From a virus: a DNA stretch of 52,913 bases. Below are positions 7,948 through 16,474 of this stretch, in pieces. Numbering within the stretch: the stretch's first letter is position 1; each line of letters opens with the position of its first letter. The stretch spans positions 1-52,913 of the IMG/VR virus record IMGVR_UViG_3300044729_002905; one strand, given 5' to 3'. The notes under the pieces were generated by a model. It was not told the DNA's origin, ran no database searches, and worked only from the letters and a program-made list of their open reading frames with translations. Made by a program: the position numbers and the translations under genes.

Positions 7948-8613
7948 CTAATCCCACGAGTCAAATGATGATCCTTTCCAGTCATGCTCCTGGCCAAAAT
8001 CAAAAATGACTTCTAGGTCAAACTGGTTTGCAAACTCAGCCAGAGTATAGGGATTGATCTTTTGTTCCAGGGTTTCAATTGATCTGATCTGGTGCTCAGC
8101 TCCACCGTAATTGGAGAACGCACGCAGGAGAATACCTCCAGTTGGCGACAAGGAAGAGCGTATTTCCGATAGAAAAAGTGAAGATTCTTCTCTGCGTCGA
8201 TCAAGGAGTCCGCCTACTACCCTGTAATAATGATCGAAGACCCAACGGGTGATTTGTTCTGCTGCACCACGCCAATCCTCAATCTCCACTGCATCAATGA
8301 TGGGACTGTAAAGAAAAGGCTCCCAACCAACGGAATGAATAAAAGAAATTAACGCATTAACCATTGAGTCATCAAGACCTAAGTTAAGACGCATCAATTC
8401 TTCGTTAATAACTTCTACTTCGTGGTTCAAATATTCCAGTGCTTTACGTTCTGTACAGCAATGCCCTTGACGCACTGGAGCGCCATCAGGATAATATTGT
8501 GTTCCAAACCCTAACGTATAAGGAGTTGTTCCAGTGCACGGATCTGGGTAAGCTTTTTCGCTAAACCCCTCATATTTTTTAATTAGTTTAATTGCCCGCG
8601 AAAAATCGGACAT
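7948..8613 (-). CDS. Endolysin, T4-type lysozyme (GH24) with C-terminal extension
   Basis: A 221-residue protein. The N-terminal ~150 residues match GH24 muramidases: LIKKYEGFSEKAYPDP holds the catalytic Glu15 and Asp24, and YTLGFGT the Thr33, followed by the family helices (DDSMVNALISFIHSVG and GLLDRRREESSLFL). It should hydrolyse the MurNAc-GlcNAc bond of peptidoglycan at lysis. Residues ~155-221 are a separate domain I do not recognise. No signal peptide is visible, so export would need a holin. It is late-block, upstream of the NblA-like gene. Confidence 0.9.
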   Translation of the reverse strand: MSDFSRAIKLIKKYEGFSEKAYPDPCTGTTPYTLGFGTQYYPDGAPVRQGHCCTERKALEYLNHEVEVINEELMRLNLGLDDSMVNALISFIHSVGWEPFLYSPIIDAVEIEDWRGAAEQITRWVFDHYYRVVGGLLDRRREESSLFLSEIRSSLSPTGGILLRAFSNYGGAEHQIRSIETLEQKINPYTLAEFANQFDLEVIFDFGQEHDWKGSSFDSWD

Positions 8614-8662
8614 GAGAAATAGTTCAGCTATTCCCCATAATAGTCTTAATTAAAACTAACTG

Positions 8663-8791
8663 TTAGCCTTTACCTTGTCCACGAGACTTCTTACGTCCAT
8701 GAGAAGGTTTGGAGTTTTGTCCTTGTCCTTGTTTTGTTAACTTAGGACGAGACTCTTTTTTGGTTGACGTGTTGCCTTTTACTTTTCCCAT
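8663..8791 (-). CDS. Tiny basic protein (42 aa)
   Basis: The frame runs from ATG 8791 to TAA at 8663-8665. It begins MGKVKGNTSTKKESRPKLT and ends in a Lys/Arg/Gly/Gln-rich tail (GRKKSRGQGKG), very basic and probably disordered. It sits five bases after the basic protein gene 8797-9096, with the same strand and composition, so it is likely co-transcribed. A DNA- or RNA-binding or packaged virion role is plausible but unproven. Confidence 0.6.
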   Translation of the reverse strand: MGKVKGNTSTKKESRPKLTKQGQGQNSKPSHGRKKSRGQGKG

Positions 8792-8796
8792 CTTAA

Positions 8797-9096
8797 CTAC
8801 CACTTAACTTTGTGAGACCAATATCTTGCCGACATGATGTCTGGCTTTGCGTCTTGAGCGTTATGTCGTGCATAATAAGATTTACGCCTAGCTTTATCTT
8901 TTTCAGTTGTAGGGTTTTTACCTGCGCCTTTTACACCTTGCTGGCCAAAACGAATAATTTTTTCTTCTCCATCTTTACATGCTTTAACCACATGTGACTT
9001 GGTGGGATGGCCAGGAGTCTTCTTTGGCTTGTTACAAGCCATGTCATCTTTCGCTAGCTTAGCTGCTTTTGCTGCTTTCTTACGTTTATCTGACAT
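8797..9096 (-). CDS. Conserved small basic phage protein (YWSHKVKW C-terminus)
   Basis: A 99-residue protein from ATG 9096, overlapping the previous stop as TGATG. It is rich in Lys with a Cys at both ends of the middle segment. The C-terminal block KARRKSYYARHNAQ followed by SARYWSHKVKW is a pattern I recognise from many marine and freshwater phages, where the function is unknown. The charge suggests binding to packaged DNA or RNA. Confidence 0.65.
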   Translation of the reverse strand: MSDKRKKAAKAAKLAKDDMACNKPKKTPGHPTKSHVVKACKDGEEKIIRFGQQGVKGAGKNPTTEKDKARRKSYYARHNAQDAKPDIMSARYWSHKVKW

Positions 9097-11675
9097 CAAC
9101 TAAGCCCTTTAAACATAGATGTGAATTCGTTTAAGAACCCCTGACCAGCTTTTGATTTGGTCGGTAATTTCTCATCTTCATCAATTGTAAAATAACTAGA
9201 CCTTGTTGGTTCTTCCTCTTCTTCTCCTTCACCAAAGAAACTTTCAATTGTACCAAGGGAGGCAAACGGGTCAGAAAAGTTAAGCCCAGTTGTCTTCAAT
9301 GCTTCGTTAGTTCCTGCTTTAGTGAGAGCAGCTTGTTCAGATCGATCGAGATCCGGAAAAAAGTTCTCATAAAACTCATCTTCTGTACCCTGAAAACCAG
9401 CAGATTGAAATGTTTTATATAGTTCAGTTTGGCCTTTAATAGTATCTTTGGGTTTATAATCTTCTTCTCTTTGGATGTAACTAACACCTAATACTTCTTG
9501 TGTTGGTTTCTCTCTTTTCTCGTTTAGGTACTTAATTTGTTCTCTGATTTCTTGTGCCGAACCAGTTCTAACAGCTTCTGTAATGTAATTTTTTAACTCT
9601 TCAATAGTTCCACCAAAACTTTCAAGTCCGTATTTCTCTAGTACTTCATTCCAAGTTTGCTTATCTTCTGGATTCAATCCTTTTAACATTTCATCAGCAA
9701 ATTCTTCTGGCTTCAAGAACTGACCAAAAACTGTTCCTTGAGCAAGAGCTTCTTCGTTAAGAGCTGGAAGGATTTGATTGTAGATATAATCACTCACTTT
9801 AGATGCGTTTAAAATATCATCGGCCGGATCGTAACCTTGCCCTTGGCCTTTAACCTGGAAGTGCATCCTGGCAAAAGCATCTTTGTCATTGATGTTCACG
9901 CCAAAGCGATATGCTTGTGAGGTCCAGTAAGGATCTCCATTTTTAGCTGCTTCCCAATCAGCACTTACTGTGGATGCTTGCTTTGCATAGGCTTCAGTTC
10001 TTGCCTTGTCTCCCGATGGGTTAAAGTAAAACTCTGCGTTAAAGTAACGTTCAGGAGTTTTACGAAGCTCTTCAATATATTCATTAGCCCTTAAATCAGC
10101 AACTAATTTTACAGCGTTAAGAATATCTTGAGTTTGGAATGGGTTTTGTTCTGACTGGCGAACGTCGAGATACTCAACAAATTCATTCATTGATTTGGAT
10201 TCGTTGAAGCGAGGCATCAAATATTGATCAATAAAGTCACGCGCAAATTGACCTTGAATCTTTACTCGTTCTTCTGCTTGCTCTTTTGTAAGTCCCAGCT
10301 CTAGGTCTTCTTGGTATTTGGTTTTAAGTGTGTTATCAAACCATTGCTGCCAGTTATAAGTTACTTCATTGTTAATACCAGTAATTCCACGTAAAGATTT
10401 TTCTAGAGACTTTTGTGCTTTATCGCCACCCATAAATGAAAGTACACCGCCGACCCCAGAATCACCAAGAATTGAATTAGTTAAATCTTTGTTGATACCA
10501 GTAATTTCACCAAAAGAATCAAAGCCGCTAAAGATGGCAAGTTCTTGCTCCATCCCTTTAGCTTTTTTCATTTGCTCAATTGTTTGTTTTAAAACATCTT
10601 GGGTCAATGCACCAAAACGCTTAACGTCCACAATTGCTTTCTCACCGACAGCAGCGTTGAGTGCGTCTTCTAGTTCTGTAATTCCGTAATCAGCATTGAT
10701 ATTGTATTTAAACGCAATTTCTTTATCTTCCGGTCGGTCAGACATTCGGAAGAGTACGGCAAATTCATCTGGCTTGTTAAGGTCCAAGAAAAATTCTTTT
10801 CCTTTTGATTTCCAATATGTGTCACCTGCTTTAGCAGCTTCCCAGGCTGCGGCAACTTCTGGTACCCTTAAAAGACGTTCTGTTTGAGTATCTGTGTTGA
10901 CACCAAGCTGAATCGTACGCGCTTGTTGTAACTCAATATCAGTCGGTTTACGTTCAACATATTGTTTTGCAGCGGCAAGTTCTTCTGCTTTGTTGCCACG
11001 GGCACCTGCTGGCTTACCTTGTGTTGTGTAATGGTTTAAATAAAAACCATTCTCGCCATACCGTTGAGTAATATCAATATCATCATTGGCAACAGCAGAT
11101 TGCCATTGTTGAGCAGCAACTGGATTTTGCGCTTTGTAATAAGCAGCATCAAAGACACCGTAAGGAGGTTTAGCTCCAAGATTTGAATCCCATGTTTGTA
11201 ATTTATTTTGAGTGTAAAAAGTTTTATAGTCATATAACATTGTGTTTTTAATTGAGTCCGCTTCTGCTTTGGAAAAACCCGCAGCCTCAAGACCTAGATC
11301 TTTATTTTTTAAGATATCTCTTTGTTTAACGTAATCTCCTCCTGCAGTGCTGGCCTTTACTTGAGCAAATAAATCATCTGCTTTGTTTCGTGTGTCTGCT
11401 TTTGCGGTGTCTTGATTATATTCTTTTAGTTGTTTTTCGTAATTAGCTTTATCCTGATTGAAAATGTTATTTAAATCCTCGTATACACGAGGATCCATCA
11501 TTGCAGCCCACCCTCTTTGTATATTTTGATATGCTTGTTGATAAAACCTTCCTTGACCAGATGCTCTACCAGTATTGTTCCAGTACCAATTATGGTCTGG
11601 AGCAGATGGCATTTCTGCTGGTTTTTGTTTATCTGTTTTCCACCTGCCTGTTGCAGGATCTTTGGTTAACGCCAC
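9096..11675 (-). CDS. Large structural protein (859 aa) with internal repeats
   Basis: A long hydrophilic, mostly helical protein without transmembrane segments. Two internal copies of one module are visible: WEAAKAGDTYWKSKGKEFFL at ~285 and WEAAKNGDPYWTSQAYRFGV at ~580, each followed by a helical stretch. A further module near ~175 has FDAAYYKAQNPVAAQQW. The acidic C-terminus has a Glu run (GEGEEEEEP). Length and position in the late block suggest an internal virion or tail protein. No homologous family is recognised, and I do not call it a tape measure because hydrophobic patches are absent. Confidence 0.65.
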   Translation of the reverse strand: MALTKDPATGRWKTDKQKPAEMPSAPDHNWYWNNTGRASGQGRFYQQAYQNIQRGWAAMMDPRVYEDLNNIFNQDKANYEKQLKEYNQDTAKADTRNKADDLFAQVKASTAGGDYVKQRDILKNKDLGLEAAGFSKAEADSIKNTMLYDYKTFYTQNKLQTWDSNLGAKPPYGVFDAAYYKAQNPVAAQQWQSAVANDDIDITQRYGENGFYLNHYTTQGKPAGARGNKAEELAAAKQYVERKPTDIELQQARTIQLGVNTDTQTERLLRVPEVAAAWEAAKAGDTYWKSKGKEFFLDLNKPDEFAVLFRMSDRPEDKEIAFKYNINADYGITELEDALNAAVGEKAIVDVKRFGALTQDVLKQTIEQMKKAKGMEQELAIFSGFDSFGEITGINKDLTNSILGDSGVGGVLSFMGGDKAQKSLEKSLRGITGINNEVTYNWQQWFDNTLKTKYQEDLELGLTKEQAEERVKIQGQFARDFIDQYLMPRFNESKSMNEFVEYLDVRQSEQNPFQTQDILNAVKLVADLRANEYIEELRKTPERYFNAEFYFNPSGDKARTEAYAKQASTVSADWEAAKNGDPYWTSQAYRFGVNINDKDAFARMHFQVKGQGQGYDPADDILNASKVSDYIYNQILPALNEEALAQGTVFGQFLKPEEFADEMLKGLNPEDKQTWNEVLEKYGLESFGGTIEELKNYITEAVRTGSAQEIREQIKYLNEKREKPTQEVLGVSYIQREEDYKPKDTIKGQTELYKTFQSAGFQGTEDEFYENFFPDLDRSEQAALTKAGTNEALKTTGLNFSDPFASLGTIESFFGEGEEEEEPTRSSYFTIDEDEKLPTKSKAGQGFLNEFTSMFKGLS

Positions 11676-11676
11676 A

Positions 11677-12039
11677 TTAAACCGCCATCTGTAATGCTTC
11701 TAGTTGACAAGAAAAAATGTCAATAATTTCTTGCGACATCCAAGAACTAATTCTTTCCATCCTAGCTTGAGTAAAGAAATCCTGTTGTCTGTACCAGGTC
11801 TCTACTTCAGTGCTTCCCTTGTTACTGTTACAGCGACGACAAGCAGGAATCAAATTGTTCCTGTTGCTGGAACCTGATTTAAACCTCGGGACAATGTGAT
11901 CCAGGCTTGTTGCTACGTCTTCGCAATAGCCACATTTATAATCCCAGGATTTATAAATATCGTCTCTAAATCGTTTTTTTGCTAACCTTGGAGTTACTTC
12001 GATCAGTAGGGCGAGTGGTGCGTTCTCGTCACTGAACAT
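11677..12039 (-). CDS. HNH endonuclease
   Basis: A 120-residue protein with a compact HNH domain: CGYCEDVATSLDHIVPRFK, then NRNNLIPACRRCNSNKGS, giving two CxxC zinc pairs and the catalytic His in the DHIVP motif. Size and motif match small free-standing phage HNH nucleases, which either help terminase or act as homing nucleases. The gene lies far from terminase (26-28 kb), one base upstream of the 859-residue structural gene, so a homing role is more likely. The sequence is not obviously AT-rich, suggesting long residence. Confidence 0.85.
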   Translation of the reverse strand: MFSDENAPLALLIEVTPRLAKKRFRDDIYKSWDYKCGYCEDVATSLDHIVPRFKSGSSNRNNLIPACRRCNSNKGSTEVETWYRQQDFFTQARMERISSWMSQEIIDIFSCQLEALQMAV

Positions 12040-12112
12040 ACTCTTTAGTTGCCGTTAACTTATTTTAAGATCGCTAAGCCAAAGCTCAAAGTTTAAGATT
12101 TGCTAAAAATCC

Positions 12113-12143
12113 TTGACCTACATGGGTTTGTCGGTAGTGTATA
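12113..12143 (+). promoter_or_regulatory. Possible sigma70-type promoter for the HTH gene at 12165
   Basis: TTGACC at 12113-12118 and TGTATA at 12138-12143 are spaced 19 bases apart in the 125-nt gap between divergent genes. The spacing is long and the -10 imperfect, so this is a weak call. Confidence 0.3.
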
Positions 12144-12164
12144 TCTGAACACTCCCTGTTCTTT

Positions 12165-12410
12165 ATGTCAGCTTCTACCGGCTGGGTCACAGCCAACAAA
12201 GCGTGCGAGCTTCTTGGGCTCGACAAAAAACAACTGTTTAAGATGCGAGATAACGGCACCCTAAAACTGGGACCTCACTTCGCAGCCTTTAAGGATACGT
12301 TCTCACGAGACTCGTATCGTTGGAATGTGACTAGCGTCAGGAAAGCACTGCGTAAGCAGGGGATTGAATTTGCCGATCCACTTTCTTTGGCTGGTAAAAG
12401 TCCTTCCTGA
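12165..12410 (+). CDS. Small helix-turn-helix protein
   Basis: An 81-residue protein beginning MSASTGWVTANKACELLGLD. The segment ANKACELLGLDKKQLFKMRD fits an excisionase/MerR-like helix-turn-helix. The C-terminus is basic (VRKALRKQGIE). It is an isolated plus-strand gene in the late block, divergent from the HNH gene and converging with the integrase-like gene, with 74 nt of overlap. Adjacency of an excisionase-like protein to an integrase relic recalls a lysogeny or regulatory module. This is inference. Confidence 0.6.
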   Translation: MSASTGWVTANKACELLGLDKKQLFKMRDNGTLKLGPHFAAFKDTFSRDSYRWNVTSVRKALRKQGIEFADPLSLAGKSPS

Positions 12411-12768
12411 TTCGATAAGAAAGGATTAGATCGGTCAAGTTCAAAGTAATTACTTTGTTTTTAATACCGACTTCAAGTTTTTCTTGAATCTCTTTAAAGC
12501 AGTTCTCAAGTTTTGAGGGCTGCTTTTCTTTTAGTTGAAAAAGAAGAACCCACTGTGGATGCATGGGGCGAACTTTTTTCTTTTTTGAAATGATGTTAAT
12601 TGTGTTGTCAGTGTTCCAGGTAAATCCTTTTAACTCTTTAGGGTGTACACCGTAAGTGGCAAGCATACCATAAAGCCACGCCGCTTGTCCAAAAGACTTC
12701 TTGTAAAGAAGCTGGAAGTAATCGTCAACAATCGCCTGGTCAGACGGAGGGGGATGTAAGTGCTTCAT
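12337..12768 (-). CDS. Degenerate tyrosine-recombinase (integrase) core protein
   Basis: A 143-residue protein. AAWLYGMLATYGVHPKELKG followed by NTINIISKKKKVRPMHPQWV resembles the start of the phage-integrase catalytic core as found in cyanobacterial integrases (YGLRPxE, then a beta hairpin with a basic turn and Pro-x-x-x-x-W). The first catalytic Arg is His. The later HxxR block appears as LTDLILSYRIR without the catalytic pair, and no C-terminal Tyr motif follows. It is therefore probably catalytically dead and may persist as a DNA-binding protein. The arm-binding domain is missing. Confidence 0.5.
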   Translation of the reverse strand: MKHLHPPPSDQAIVDDYFQLLYKKSFGQAAWLYGMLATYGVHPKELKGFTWNTDNTINIISKKKKVRPMHPQWVLLFQLKEKQPSKLENCFKEIQEKLEVGIKNKVITLNLTDLILSYRIRKDFYQPKKVDRQIQSPAYAVLS

Positions 12769-12840
12769 GGGTTGGTGCGTATGAGCTAACCAAACCTTAG
12801 ACCTTACTTAGCCCAGGGACGCGTTGGTGGACAAATCTTT

Positions 12841-12860
12841 TTGAGTCTTAATAGACTCAA
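12841..12860. other. Inverted repeat / hairpin in late-block gap
   Basis: TTGAGTC and GACTCAA flank a six-base spacer, a perfect 7-bp stem between the 506-residue gene and the integrase-like gene. It is not followed by a T-run on the minus strand, so it may be an operator or RNA stem rather than an intrinsic terminator. Confidence 0.45.
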
Positions 12861-12887
12861 CATTAGTATACATTATGTAAGTCTTCC

Positions 12888-14408
12888 TTAAAGCATTGTA
12901 AAGTTATTGATCGTAATCTTATCTGTTGCAATATTAAATATTTTTTGCAGCATTGGATAAATCATTGGTGATTGACAATTATACGGAGGAACATCCATGA
13001 CTGCCAATGCGCGTTTAGTTTCTTGCAATGTGCGTGCCTTTGTTAATTCTTCTTCTGTTTGTTTGACTAATCTTTGTTCCCATTTGACCATACCATCTGG
13101 CCCTACAGGGAAATCAGATGGTTCGGGAGGAAACACTCGATCTCTAAACCTAAGTGCATAAATGTGTTTGCAGTATCGAAGCTCATCTAAAAGTGGCGTC
13201 CAGTTATCACTGATTGTCAGAATAATATCTTGTGGAACAACACTTGAATCCGTCTCAAATATTGCAGAGCTGTAGTCGTCGTATCCAGGCATACCTTCTG
13301 CCTGTGAGCCAACAGTAGCAATATTACTTGTACTTCTTGTGTAGATCATACCAAAGTCTCGATACACTCCAGGGTTATCACGCGTTGCTTTTGTATCTGT
13401 ATTCGATTCACTTACGGTGTAATCCAACTCAAAACCCTGTGGCGCATACGTTTCAAGTACTCTGTTGACATCAGGTCGTGTCATCGCCCTGTTATCAAGC
13501 TTCCCATCAGTTCTAATCTCTTCAAATCGACCAGGCTTAACTGAAGCCCTGGAGCTTCGAGGAAATTGACGTTGATTATTTTTTCCGCCATTCGAAATAA
13601 AAGAGTAATCTCGATGTGTGAAGTCTTGGCAGGTACACGAATACCTAGATCCTGTTACCAGGTACCTGCCAACTTCAAACCCTTGTGGTGACGGTGTGGT
13701 AAATATTGCATCAGGAGTGACATATACGGAACCTGCTTTTTTGAATGTAAGTACTCCTGTGTTTTGGTTTATGTTGACAACAACTGCTTGGACATAACCA
13801 TAGCGTCTTTGATTCGCAGGGTTGATCGTCTCTTTATCAATAAGAGGACCACCGTCAACAACAATACGATCTTCAAATATTTCTGTATTAGCAGGCTTTA
13901 ATCCGTTGGGTTGACCAGTAACAGTAATGTAAAACGGAGGTGGCAGTGGATTAGATGGGCTCCAGGATCCAGCTAACTTCACATACCAAAAGTTTGCATC
14001 TTCTGTAACAGATTCAACAAACAGTTTTTGGCTACTGACTGGATCTTGTACAGAGTCGGTACGAAAAGATCCTGCATAGCGCCAAATGGCCCAATGCATA
14101 CCAAACTCTTTGTTGGTTGTAGGAAAACCTACGAATGCACCAGAGATTGTGACGGGTGGGTTACCAGAAGTGGTTGTATTAGGAACTGTGTAAGAGAAAG
14201 GGAACGTGTACTCACCATTATAAGTAAGAGACGTTGCCAGTTCGTAACCCTTTCTCCACCTGGTCCAGGCTGATTCCCTATTTGCAGAGTAGATTGAATC
14301 AGGGACGCTACCCCTAGAAAACTCTGTAGTAATTGGTTTAATTTTATTCGGCGTTAAAGATTTAACTTCTTGGAAGTTACCAAAGTTACTTCCAATTTTT
14401 TTAGCCAT
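12888..14408 (-). CDS. Virion structural protein with SWIM-like CxC motif (506 aa)
   Basis: A 506-residue beta-rich protein with no enzymatic domain recognised. Around residue 260 it contains YSCTCQDFTHRDYSF, whose CxC-x-DF-x-R/H arrangement is like the first half of a SWIM-type zinc motif. The N-terminus is polar and the C-terminus helical. It is three bases downstream of the next structural gene (14411-15193) and probably in the same late operon. Virion role (tail, baseplate or neck) is inferred from location and composition. Confidence 0.65.
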   Translation of the reverse strand: MAKKIGSNFGNFQEVKSLTPNKIKPITTEFSRGSVPDSIYSANRESAWTRWRKGYELATSLTYNGEYTFPFSYTVPNTTTSGNPPVTISGAFVGFPTTNKEFGMHWAIWRYAGSFRTDSVQDPVSSQKLFVESVTEDANFWYVKLAGSWSPSNPLPPPFYITVTGQPNGLKPANTEIFEDRIVVDGGPLIDKETINPANQRRYGYVQAVVVNINQNTGVLTFKKAGSVYVTPDAIFTTPSPQGFEVGRYLVTGSRYSCTCQDFTHRDYSFISNGGKNNQRQFPRSSRASVKPGRFEEIRTDGKLDNRAMTRPDVNRVLETYAPQGFELDYTVSESNTDTKATRDNPGVYRDFGMIYTRSTSNIATVGSQAEGMPGYDDYSSAIFETDSSVVPQDIILTISDNWTPLLDELRYCKHIYALRFRDRVFPPEPSDFPVGPDGMVKWEQRLVKQTEEELTKARTLQETKRALAVMDVPPYNCQSPMIYPMLQKIFNIATDKITINNFTML

Positions 14409-14410
14409 CT

Positions 14411-15193
14411 TTAAAAGAAACCACCTTGAGCAACGATGTGAGCACCGGGGGTATAACCAGAGATGTTGGGACCATCCGGGAAGACACCTACGTAAAGCCT
14501 GTCGCCCCGTTCCAGGTACACACCCTTGTTGCGCAGTGGAGCGGTCTCCCCGAGCCCTGTAGTGTTGCCTGCGGACATTGCTGGAGTGGCAATAATCGGC
14601 ATCACATCAGAACAATCAACATCTTGCGTATTACCTGGGACAGTTTTAGCAAACACAACCTTGTAATCACCAGAAGCAGGAACTGGCTGGGTTGTACCAC
14701 GGGTGTGGTAAAACACAAAGGTTACTGCTGGTTGATTACCGTAGTTAACACCGTTGTAAGTGAAACCATTAACCAATCCACCTGAGTAGTGAAGAGCTGT
14801 ATTCACCCCTGTAAGAGTGGCCGCGCCAGTGTAAGTGTAATAACCAACCCCACTTCCAGCGCCACTACCAGTGAGTATACCTGTAGCAGTAATATTAACG
14901 ATTTGTCCACTTACAAAAGAAACAATAGTACCAGAAGTAGAAGCACTTACCGTGTAATCAGGGTCACGGTAGAAATCATTACGGATAATTTTAACCGAGT
15001 CAACGATGCCACCACTGTTATTATCTTCGCTAAGCGTGGCGTCCATGTCCACAAGAATTGCCGGGACCTGACCACCCTGCACAAAGAGAGTGTTTGCAGT
15101 TGCATTACCAACAATCTGAGTAGTGACGCGTACCGAATCGTAAAGAGGACGGTCTACAAAAACGGGCTGCTTATTTGAGGAACTCGAGGACAT
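14411..15193 (-). CDS. Virion structural protein, beta-rich (260 aa)
   Basis: Starts with a Ser run (MSSSSSNKQPVFVDRPLYDS), then repeated Gly/Thr/Val strands (TYTGAATLTGVNTALHYSGG) typical of jelly-roll or decoration proteins. The C-terminal segment VYLERGDRLYVGVFPDG resembles beta-sandwich head or tail proteins. There is no signal peptide. It sits between a 506-residue and an 85-residue late gene and is likely expressed with them. The exact virion position is unknown. Confidence 0.65.
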   Translation of the reverse strand: MSSSSSNKQPVFVDRPLYDSVRVTTQIVGNATANTLFVQGGQVPAILVDMDATLSEDNNSGGIVDSVKIIRNDFYRDPDYTVSASTSGTIVSFVSGQIVNITATGILTGSGAGSGVGYYTYTGAATLTGVNTALHYSGGLVNGFTYNGVNYGNQPAVTFVFYHTRGTTQPVPASGDYKVVFAKTVPGNTQDVDCSDVMPIIATPAMSAGNTTGLGETAPLRNKGVYLERGDRLYVGVFPDGPNISGYTPGAHIVAQGGFF

Positions 15194-15230
15194 TTACTTA
15201 CTCAAACTTTTATTTTCAATTATAAACGAA

Positions 15231-15488
15231 TTAAGCACCCATGTAAGATCTTAAGTTGCCAAAAGGTGTGTCTGGTAATTTAGGCATTAAAGCTTCTGGA
15301 TTATCTTGAATAGCAAGGAACCTTTGGAATAATTCACTTTTATCCTCAGGTTCTCCTGCTGATTGAAATCTCCAGTTTCTTGCGGCACGTAGCTGCGTTA
15401 ATTGTTGAGGCGTGTATGAACGCCCCAGGGCTTTTCTATAGTATTGTCCTGGAAGATAATCATCGCTGTAATCTAAATAGCTATCCAT
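15231..15488 (-). CDS. Hypothetical small late protein (85 aa)
   Basis: An acidic, Tyr-rich N-terminus (MDSYLDYSDDYLPGQYYRKA) followed by a helical region (SYTPQQLTQLRAARNWRFQS). The start overlaps the stop of the transglycosylase gene by one base (TAATG), so it is translationally coupled to it. No family is recognised. Confidence 0.6.
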   Translation of the reverse strand: MDSYLDYSDDYLPGQYYRKALGRSYTPQQLTQLRAARNWRFQSAGEPEDKSELFQRFLAIQDNPEALMPKLPDTPFGNLRSYMGA

Positions 15489-16237
15489 TACACTTGCTCC
15501 ATCATTTCACGAGCTACATCTTCCAAATAAGAAGCTGCGAAGGTGCTTGGCTCAATACCTAAACCAGAATAATCAATCTGATTTAAATCAAGTAAAGAAC
15601 TACGCCTGCGTTGAAGCTGTGGTAAAACACCCATTACACTTCGTAATAAACTAGATCCAAGCGCATTCCCCGTTTGTCTGGGTGCTGGAGAGCCTGCAAG
15701 AGGCGGAAGTGTTGGGGCAGAAGGAGTTGCGGATTGCATTCCCTGCTCAAAAAACTTTTGAATTTGTTCAGGTTTTTTAACAGGTTGGCCGTAATAACTT
15801 TTACCACTTGCAGTTGGGAATGACGCCCATTCAGGAGCAAGAGCGGCTTGAATTTGTGGTGTAAGCGTACCAGCTTTGGTAATAGCTGCAAGACCACCAA
15901 TAGGATCTAATCTACTTTTAACCAGATCAAGCATTGCTAGGTTCTGGCTTTCTGGGGAAAAATCCCTTAAGCCCAATCTTTTTTGGGCACCAGCAAATGT
16001 TCCAGGTAAAAATTGATAAGCACCAGCCGCTGCGCTGGAATAACCACCAGGAGAGCTGATTACTTTATCTGGATGACGTGAAAAATCTTTAAACCTACCT
16101 CCGCCAAACATGACGTTGTAGCCAGGCTTTCCACCAAGAATTGTTCCTTCTGCTCCAGCAATGGCTTGCTGTAACCCAGAATACAATCCCGGATTAGCTT
16201 TCGCCCAGGCTTCAAGTTGTTGGCGCCTTGTAGACAT
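15488..16237 (-). CDS. Lambda R-type lytic transglycosylase / muramidase (GH104-like), virion-linked
   Basis: A 249-residue protein. Residues ~25-150 follow phage lambda endolysin R closely in motif order: GAEGT with the catalytic Glu at 30, GYNVMFGGGRFKDFSRHP, SAAAGAYQFLPGTF, LGLRDFSPESQNLAML and PEWASFPTASGKSYYGQ. It cleaves peptidoglycan glycan strands. The ~100-residue C-terminal tail (Pro-rich, then RRRSSLLDLNQIDYSGLG) is not part of that enzyme family and may anchor it in the particle. Its place among structural genes, and the separate GH24 lysozyme at 7948, suggest a role in DNA entry rather than final lysis. Confidence 0.85.
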   Translation of the reverse strand: MSTRRQQLEAWAKANPGLYSGLQQAIAGAEGTILGGKPGYNVMFGGGRFKDFSRHPDKVISSPGGYSSAAAGAYQFLPGTFAGAQKRLGLRDFSPESQNLAMLDLVKSRLDPIGGLAAITKAGTLTPQIQAALAPEWASFPTASGKSYYGQPVKKPEQIQKFFEQGMQSATPSAPTLPPLAGSPAPRQTGNALGSSLLRSVMGVLPQLQRRRSSLLDLNQIDYSGLGIEPSTFAASYLEDVAREMMEQV

Positions 16238-16250
16238 TTCAGTTTTTGGC

Positions 16251-16367
16251 TTATTCTCCTACCCAATTTGAATCTGCCTTGAGACCGGGGACAAATACTG
16301 CTTGTAGAGCTACGATCAAACTCAGTTTCGCAGTAAGGCGACGGACAAAATTACGGCAGAGAATCAT
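16251..16367 (-). CDS. Possible tiny exported peptide (38 aa)
   Basis: The frame starts at ATG 16367 and stops at TAA just 13 nt upstream of the transglycosylase start. The sequence MILCRNFVRRLTAKLSLIVA continues LQAVFVPGLKADSNWVGE, a basic start, a hydrophobic stretch and an A-D junction like a signal peptide. No strong ribosome-binding site is seen. It lies in the largest gap of the central late block (16238-16471). It could be a lysis- or entry-related peptide, or not a gene. Confidence 0.3.
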   Translation of the reverse strand: MILCRNFVRRLTAKLSLIVALQAVFVPGLKADSNWVGE

Positions 16368-16450
16368 TAGGATAAAGCAGCTACACTGGCCCCCGGCGAC
16401 TAAAAGTCTTGTGTCCAGTTGGTGGTCTTACCCACAGGTGTGGTGCCAAG

Positions 16451-16474
16451 TAACCCTAGTTTATCAAAGGGTTA
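16451..16474. other. 7-bp inverted repeat at end of gene 16472-17260
   Basis: TAACCCT and AGGGTTA flank a 10-base loop and include the stop codon of the minus-strand gene. No T-run follows, so termination is uncertain. It may be an RNA stem or attenuator ahead of the transglycosylase genes. Confidence 0.4.
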
